Positions 57,181 to 64,000 of a stretch of 64,000 nucleotides of DNA are shown piece by piece; the stretch's first letter is position 1; each line of letters starts with the position of its first letter. Source of the stretch: Paguma larvata. Its lineage: Eukaryota; Chordata; Mammalia; Carnivora; Viverridae. The stretch spans positions 42,142,215 to 42,206,214 of the forward strand of contig CM057835.1 of assembly GCA_030068075.1 (NCBI GenBank), given 5' to 3'. The notes under the pieces were generated by a model. That model was not told where the DNA came from. It made no database searches and worked only from the letters and a program-made list of their open reading frames with translations. Both the position numbers and the translations under genes were made by a program.

Positions 57181-57714
57181 GGTAGTCACAAAATAAAACT
57201 GTATAGGAGTATAGAAGTAGCCAAGGATCAGGACTTATCAGCATTAAGGAGGCAATTCCAGAGAAGCTCTTCTAGAGACGTAATGGAAGAGCTCATATTA
57301 ATTTTTCCTTCAGGGTACCGTAAGCTTCAGCTTAGGATCTAGGATAACAAAACTGGTTAAAATAGTAATATGCAAATATAAAAATGTGGAATAATGGTGG
57401 GATCATCTGAAAATGAATGAAAACTAACCAGTCATTACAAGAAACAGGGTTAGAAAAAACTGGTAGATACAGGTTGAGTCAGAATGCCTACTCCCTTCAA
57501 GTCCTCACAAATATTCATTGTATCAATGTTTATGACAAAGTTTCTGGGCTCATGATGTTGGACCAAGATAGAGTGGGAAGAAGCAGCTGATCAGGACAGC
57601 CTATTACAAGTCCCCCATGCTTGTGATCTGGAAATCACAATGAGCATGATTGCATGCCCTCCTGGCAATGATAGATGACAACCCCATGACACCATGGATG
57701 AACCAGTGCTTTCT
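57181..57714. other. Single-copy intergenic DNA
   Basis: No recognised gene or repeat. Confidence 0.4.
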
Positions 57715-57880
57715 GGTTCACCAAGCACTTTCAAGTTATTACTTCATTTATCCTTCTCTATGCTAGATTAATGAGGGAGATGAGTCTCAGAAAAACTCGA
57801 ATTGTCCAAAATTATGACACTAAGATGTAATTCAATTGAAATGAAAACCACAGGACTTTGAACTCTAAACTCAGCCTTCA
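57715..57880 (-). mobile_element. MIR SINE fragment, antisense
   Basis: AGCACTTTCAAGTTATTACT, TCATTTATCCTTCTCTATGC, GAGATGAGTCTCAGAAAAAC and CACAGGACTTTGAACTCTAA follow antisense MIR order. Confidence 0.45.
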
Positions 57881-57982
57881 TAGAAGTCAGTTTTTCTCTT
57901 CTAGAATTTAACTCTACTTACAGATATTTGCCCATAAGTTATCCAGAAACATAGATGAATAGACATCACCTCTCATGCATGC

Positions 57983-57989
57983 AACACAC

Positions 57990-58020
<31 letters not shown>
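57983..58020. repeat. (CA)n microsatellite
   Basis: About 16 CA units ending at ACACACGTAAGG, with an imperfect CAACACA start. Likely length-polymorphic. Confidence 0.95.
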
Positions 58021-58022
<2 letters not shown>

Positions 58023-58339
58023 AAGGGATTCTTGAGTATTCATTCTTCTATGGTGAGCATTTTGAGAGATATAAGATTGCACACATTCAGGGGTACACCG
58101 TTACACATACTGTTCTCTCCCTTAAATTTTGTAATTTTTTCTGCTGTTTGGAAACTGTGGGTATATAACTAGAGCTTAGAGTTGTAAATGCATTTAAAAA
58201 TGTTGATGATTAACTAAAACCATTTCAGCTTGTATAGACTTATAGTCAAATTAATAAAGGTTATCTGGGAGAAAAAATGACATATTTTTTTTTCTTGTAA
58301 TGATAAGTGATTTAATGCAGCTTCCTGACAAGGATATTT

Positions 58340-58580
58340 GTCCATGCATCCAGTCAACAAATATTTGCTGAGCACTCACTATGTTCCAGTCAGGGTTAAG
58401 TATTTTACCTAAATTAATTTCATGCTAATAATAATAACAGCCCTATGATATTGATATTATTAATTCTATATTAAGATAATGAACTTGGAAGAAATATTAA
58501 GTAATTTAATCAAGCTTACATATTTTTTAAGGGTTAGAACTAACCTCAGAGCTTATTTCCAATCCAGGATGCTATATTAT
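58340..58580 (-). mobile_element. MIR-type SINE, antisense, nearly full length
   Basis: Plus strand: ACAAATATTTGCTGAGCACT, CACTATGTTCCAGTCAGGGT, TAATAACAGCCCTATGATAT, AGTAATTTAATCAAGCTTAC, CAGAGCTTATTTCCAATCCA. Confidence 0.6.
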
Positions 58581-60069
58581 AAATATGTTTTGTTGTATTT
58601 TAACAATTATTTTTCAGGCTTCTGAGTTTGAAAAGCAGTAATTCTCTAGAGAATAACAAAAGATGTTCAAATATCTACATTTCCAAAACATAAAATTCTA
58701 AAGGGTCTCATTAATGAATGATTACTAATTTTTAGTAGTTTCTTTAAAAACATAATGCTAGAGGCATTCACATAAATTTAAATGAAGAAATGACTTTGCA
58801 TGCATGATAATGTGTTAATCAAGTGATTGCATCATTTTATATTTTTCAGAAAGTCATAGCAACTGTGATTTCATATGAGAAATATAGAAATACGCACATC
58901 GGAATGTGGTATAGCTATTAGTTTGTGTCTATTTCCATGAAATCAATCCAACTTGTACATGATGAAATGGAAATATGTTGTAAAACTTTGTACATTTACC
59001 TCCTACAATGGTATTTATTCAACATTTTGGTTCATTTGAAATGTTCTACATATGCAGCTTATAATTTTCACATTGAACAAAATACATAAAGCCACTGGTT
59101 ATTGAAAAAGGTCACCTTTCTAACGGGTGTAATAAAGCCCAGCTGGTGAGCCAATCTCTAGAAGAACTTGGGGCCAGCACAGCCGTGGCAGCAGAATGAA
59201 GAATGTACTTGGTAAGAAGGAAGTGATTTTAAGTGTATGTCCTTTATTTCATATATTTGTGACTGCCAGTCACCAATATCTAATTTTATTTAAGGGAAAC
59301 CATCTTTGAATGTTCAAGTGATTTATACTGCAACCTGTGTCCTCATGCTAATCATAAAAGGATAGATCTATCATGATGAATATAGAAAGGGAAGTAATTG
59401 ATTCTTTGGTCTGAATTTTCCTCTCCGTTAATAGATTTCCCCTTTAGCAACAACAAGGCAAAATAATAAGGAAGCATACAAGATAACTTCAGTATAGCGA
59501 GCACTGGGACCGCCAGTCACTGAAGCTTATCTAGCATTTCCAGCCCTCTTCAGGAATGCTCCTACTGCTTTGTGTTTAGAATAATAAAACCTTGTCATTC
59601 CATAAGTGTTAACTTCATCTTATAGAAAAATAATAAACATGACCCTAATCCCTATTTTGCTTCTTGACATTTAAAAAGAATTTTATAAGGATATCTATTC
59701 TGAGATAGATATGCTGCCTACTTTTAAATTGTGATAATACTTAACAATTATAAATATAATTCAGTATCTATATCAAATAAAATCTAGAACTTTTACTGTA
59801 TTATATGGTTTTTTTTTAGTGCCTCAAGGAATCCTGGTGACTTCTTCCTCAAAAGTGTTTGGACAATATCAAAGATGCTCTAAAATGACAATACATTCCT
59901 CTTATGCAAAAATTTGTTTTTTGTTTTTAAAGCTTTTCTTACTGCTCCAATGATACAGACAAAATGAGTATGTGTATAAAAACATGGAAAGTCTAAAAAA
60001 AGAGTAAACAAAAACTCAAATGGAGTAGTGAGAGCAATTCTTTAAGATTTCTCTCATTCGTTATATTTT
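58581..60069. other. Single-copy intergenic DNA
   Basis: No recognised repeat. The stretch at 59,105-59,212 has an exon-like look (CAGCAGAATGAAG then TTGGTAAGAAGG) but no supporting acceptor or partner exon. No gene called. Confidence 0.35.
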
Positions 60070-60850
60070 GGCTATCTTGTACTTGTGACCTTTTTAGGGT
60101 TCCAGGACCTAAGTTGCTACAACCTGTGTTTCCCCTCCACACAGCTACCAAGCCATTTTTGGACAGCAGCAGGGTGTCTGGGAATTCAACTCAATTCTGA
60201 CACTATCTAACCAGAGATAGCAACAGATTCCATAGGTTAAAGGTTCAGTCCTACAACACTGTCTGCCCCTCCCCACTTCAAATGCCAATGGAAAGCCCCA
60301 GGCTTTCTCTGCTTCTGACTGACTGGCTAGAGTGAAGGGTCCAGTGACCTCCTTGTTAGAGTCAATTAATTTGCTGGGGCAATTCACAGGACTCAAGGAA
60401 ACACTCACTTTATTAAAGGATATGATAAAGGATATGAATCAATAGCCAAACGAAGAGATATATTGAGTAAGGTCCCAAAGGAGCTTCTGTCTTTGTGGAG
60501 CTTGGGATCTAGCAGGGTGGCACATGGAAGAGTTCTGATTTTCTAAGCGTGCAAGCTTTCCAAAACAAAAATAACAAACAAACAAAAAAGACCAAAAAGC
60601 TGTCCTCTTACATTTTTATGGAGGCTTCATTATATAGTCATGACTGACAGTGATTGGTCATTGCCTGAGTCAACCTCTAGCCCCTCTTCTCTCCCTAGAT
60701 ACTGGAATGGGACTCAAAGTTATAACCCTTTCATCACTTGGTCAGTCCTCCTGACAACTAGCCATTGGGTGGGGTCCAAAAGTCACCTTCATTAAAGACA
60801 AAACACCCATTTCACTTTTATGGCTCTGAAATGTTTTCAGGAACTATGGA
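60070..60850. mobile_element. LTR-like repeat, probably ERVL/MLT2-related
   Basis: Ordered landmarks: GCTGGGGCAATTCACAGGAC, AAGGAAACACTCACTTTATT, AAAGGATATGATAAAGGATA, GGAGCTTCTGTCTTTGTGGA, TTTTTATGGAGGCTTCATTA, GTGATTGGTCATTG and CTTGGTCAGTCCTCCTGACA. This is a widespread mammalian LTR-type repeat. No retroviral coding region adjoins it. It accounts for the 87-codon frame at 60,145-60,408. The subfamily name is uncertain. Confidence 0.5.
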
Positions 60851-61554
60851 TAAAAAAGATATACCTTAGAAATAGATTGTGGTCATCTGAATGACTAAAT
60901 ATGTGTTGCTTATAAATCAATACACTGTAGTGGCAATATATGCAAAGCGACATGCTGCACCATTTCACAAATGATGAATGTGAATACAAGTCCAGCTCAT
61001 TGTATTATTGGCACTAAAAGTAGATAGTCAAAGATTAATTTCCAAGGCACTTGTTATTTATTCCTCTACCTCTTAATCAAAATTAAGTATTATTTCATTT
61101 ACCAAACAAGTGGCATCTCTATTCTAATTCATCTTTAACATCTACTGTATTTTTTAACAGAGAGAATGCTGACACAAAGAAAAGTAGGTAGGCTATTTTC
61201 TCACAATATCTGTATTAATGGAGCACAGCAGGGAATATAGACACATAGTGAAGAGAGAGAGAAATTTTAATAAATGTTAATTTTGCTTTTATCTGGGTAT
61301 TAAAATTTTAATGATTTCTTTACATTCATCTTTGAATTTTTAAAACAATTTTTATAATTAAATTGTAACTTAAAAGATAACAATTCCTCTTAAAACTGTA
61401 TTCTAATATTTCCCTGATACATCAAGACCCCCTTGGTGATAGCTTCTGAATGTTACAACAATAGTAGTAGGACTTTTCAAATAGTAATTTTCTTTGTGGA
61501 AGAGCTCATATAACTTTTTACTGTTTAGTTAAATATAAACAGAAAGTACTTTTA
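60851..61554. other. Single-copy intergenic DNA
   Basis: AT-rich; no recognised gene or repeat. Confidence 0.4.
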
Positions 61555-61700
61555 AGAATACGTGATGGGGATTAAGGAGTGCACTTGTGATGAACACTGG
61601 GTGATGTATGGGAGTATTGAATCACTATATTGTACACCTGACACTAATATTATGCTGTAGGTTAACTAACTTGAATTTAAATAAAAACTTTAAAAAAAGA
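61555..61700 (+). mobile_element. Carnivore L1 3' end, sense, 5'-truncated
   Basis: CGTGATGGGGATTAAGGAGT, GCACTTGTGATGAACACTGG, GTGATGTATGGGAGTATTGA, ATTGTACACCTGACACTAAT and TTGAATTTAAATAAAAACTT then an A run match the typical carnivore L1 3'UTR terminus. Only about 150 bp of the element was copied. Confidence 0.8.
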
Positions 61701-61705
61701 CTTGT

Positions 61706-63074
61706 AGCATACACTTGGGTGAATGACAAACAGAGAGCACTCTTCTAGATGAAACTGGAATATATTCCAGCTATTGTAGCCATTTACAGACATAATATTT
61801 TATGAATCTGTAAGTAACACCTTACGTTAAGTTATAAGACTTACATCTACAATGAATATCTATGTAAGAGTGATTGGAAATCCATCTGTAAAATATTCTG
61901 GAATACTGTAAAAACAGATTTATGTTCTGTATTTCTTGGCAAGCAGCGTAAGCTCAGGCAAGAACGTGAAGGAGACAGCTGATCTTTCCTCAACCCAATT
62001 TTCCTTTATACTCATGCAGTCTGCCTGTCTCCCATACTGCCTCCCATATATATGTTCCATTGAATGACTAAAATCTTCATTTGTATATATCACATCAATG
62101 TGTGCATTCATAATGTGACCACAGAAGACTGTTGTGATATGTTGTAGAATTATGAATTTAAGAGTCTTGGTATCCTTACAAATATTTTCACAGTGTTAGG
62201 CTGTATGATGATAAATAGCATTTCTTTACCTCAAGTAAATTACATAATAGTCTGGTGAATCTTTCTAAGAAGAAAATTAATGGCAGAGAACTCACTGACA
62301 CATGCCCTAGAATGTATATTCTAGAAAGGACCATTCTATGAAATGGGGAGGCCATGCATCCTCTTCATCTCCCATGAGCTGCCTTCCTAAGTTTTCTCCT
62401 GCCTACCCCTTCCTTCTGCCTACATAAGACCTGAGGAAAGGTCATCTACTTTTAAGAAGTGTGATACATATCAGTTTGTCACTGTAACATTTCTCTAAAA
62501 TAATATTTCTGTGCTCTTTTAATTTCTCCAAAGGTGAAAAAAGATAAACAAAAATGTGCATTGTTTTATCTGAAAATTTCACACTTTTAAATTTTATGCT
62601 ATTAACAGTTGTAGAAATAGCAAAGGGCTTAGAAGTGGTAAAGCAATTCTAACTCTAGTTCTGAAAACTTCCATTCCCATAATTATGTAATTCCCAAATC
62701 AGTATTCGGTTAAAATGCTATTGCATTTTTCATGAATATAATCATTTATGGAAATTAGAAGAATTTTAATCAACAGACCTGATGACATGTCCAAACAAAT
62801 GAAATGTTCTGGAATATATCCTAACAGTAGCCATCCTATAATGTATAGAACAATGATAGGATGTGCAAGAGAAGTAGCATAAAGGAAAAAAAGGAGGCAG
62901 GAGAGGGAGTATTAATCCTTTCGTAACAAATGCCAGAGGCATGAACTTGTTGACACGTGAGAAATTTCCTCCCTAACTGCTACATTTACGCTGGGGAATT
63001 ACGACAGTCAGAATCTGATGGTTTCACTAACTTTACAAGTAGGTCTGACAATAATATGTATTTAATCAACTTTA
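61706..63074. other. Single-copy intergenic DNA
   Basis: No gene or repeat recognised; frames up to 70 codons only. Confidence 0.4.
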
Positions 63075-63289
63075 GGATTAAAGTTGGGCAGTGTAGAGTA
63101 ACAGAAAGATCACTGACTTCAGAGTCAGAGACGCCCTGCATTCAAAATCCAGCTCTCTGTTTGCTTTAGAACATTAAATTTTCTGACTTTCAACCTCACC
63201 CTCTATAAAATATGAAAAATAAGGATTTCTCAGTTATCTGTTTTAAAATAATGTTTGTGAAATGTTTACCCCTATGCTTAGTACAAAGA
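63075..63289 (+). mobile_element. MIR SINE, sense, nearly full length
   Basis: GGGCAGTGTAGAGTAACAGA, ACTTCAGAGTCAGAGACGCC, CTGCATTCAAAATCCAGCTC, CTCACCCTCTATAAAATATG and TGTTTACCCCTATGCTTAGT follow the sense MIR order from tRNA-like head to tail. Confidence 0.65.
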
Positions 63290-64000
63290 AAGCAAGACTC
63301 TAGCACTACCATTGTTGCTGTCTTGATGACTACACACTTGACTTTCATTATTCATGGTAGTTATAGTCTATAAAGTCACTGTAAGTGCTGCATTAATAAA
63401 TGCTGATTGTTGCTCCAGGGAGCAATATGGGGTTAGATTTCTGTGAGTTCTGATCACACTTTTGTCAACCAAAATGCCATTTGCATCATACAGGTTCATT
63501 CGCTAACATCCTTGTGAAACAAGCCCATCTCATCAATATTGAAAAAAATGCCCTTTCACGTATACCTTTTCCTATATGGCACTTAGCAGGGAGAGTCTAC
63601 CTTCATTATTAATGGATTCCATATTTGTAAATTCTCCTACTCATGAAAATTTCTTCATAACTCCCAAATCAATAATCTCAATGCATTTGCAGTCATTTGA
63701 GGACATACTGAGGGACAAAAACTTAAGTCACCCAATATGCAGGTTCTCAGCTGAAGTGGAACAAGATGATCCCCTGCTTTCTTGTTTTAGCTCTCATACT
63801 ATAAATAGTTGTCCTTTTTGGGTGTCTATTTAGTGGTGGGTTTTTGGTGTTTTTTTTTTTTTTTGCATTTTTATGGCCTTTTTTTTTTTTTTTTTCTGTT
63901 TGTGAAGGCCCCCAGGCATAGTGCTGAAGTGCTATCCAGTGACAAGACCGTAATGTGCTTTATAGAGGAAATACATGTGTTAGAGTTTCCTTTTCATTGC
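63290..64000 (+). mobile_element. Tigger-type (Tc1/mariner) DNA-transposon remnant, cut by window edge
   Basis: 63,290-63,520 matches the non-coding part of a Tigger-like element (CTTGATGACTACACACTTGA, CTATAAAGTCACTGTAAGTG). 63,900-64,000 encodes a decayed start of the pogo-type transposase DNA-binding region: in frame it reads roughly KAPRHSAEVLSS, then after a small deletion KTVMCFIEEIHVLEF. The T runs at 63,845-63,895 occupy the join. The element appears to continue to the right. Confidence 0.55.

Noticed and set aside
59105..59215. Possible first exon with ATG and GTAAGAAGG donor
   Set aside because: No promoter-like sequence, no partner exon and only a handful of codons.

Overview
This window is mammalian nuclear DNA from a carnivoran, most likely a member of the cat family (Felidae). 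The main evidence is 18 copies of a tRNA-Lys-derived CAN-type SINE, most of them with the felid-style body: a GGGGCACCTGGGTGGCTCAG head, a TCATGATCTC centre, a CTCTGTGCTGACAGCTCAGAGCC segment, a TC-rich stretch and an A-rich tail. A nearly intact LINE-1 with carnivore-style ORFs and 3' end supports this. No bacterial or phage genes are present, and I recognise no host protein-coding gene, rRNA, functional tRNA or CRISPR array. The window reads as an AT-rich intergenic (or deep intronic) tract shaped by retrotransposition.

Layout. 1-7.9 kb: single-copy DNA with four SINEs and old L1 pieces. 8.0-10.85 kb: an ancient antisense L1 that kept ORF1 and 5'UTR sequence but lost its 3' half. 10.85-13.7 kb: single-copy DNA with one weak candidate terminal exon at 12,664. 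13.7-15.5 kb: four same-strand SINEs in 1.6 kb. 17.4-21.2 kb: several old L1/HAL1-like pieces. 21-37 kb: mostly single-copy DNA with scattered MIR, L2, hAT and LTR-like remnants. 37.6-47.3 kb: a nested stack in which an old antisense L1 is split by a full-length young L1 (39,571-46,554, minus strand) and by two SINEs. 47-64 kb: mostly single-copy DNA with an inverted L1, an ERV1-like LTR, a second LTR-like repeat, an L1 3' end and, at the right edge, a Tigger-type DNA transposon remnant.

The best-supported and most informative object is the full-length L1. Both ORFs are open, it is flanked by a 15-bp target-site duplication, and its CpG-rich 5'UTR carries about seven imperfect monomers of roughly 79 bp and a YY1-type site near its start. 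Its reverse transcriptase has FAYD where the catalytic FADD is expected, plus changes in the conserved RQGC motif, so it looks complete but should be catalytically dead. ORF1p and the endonuclease are intact by inspection.

I did not find a previously undescribed system. Family names for old repeats are from recognition, not a database search; boundaries of old repeats are approximate (tens of bases).
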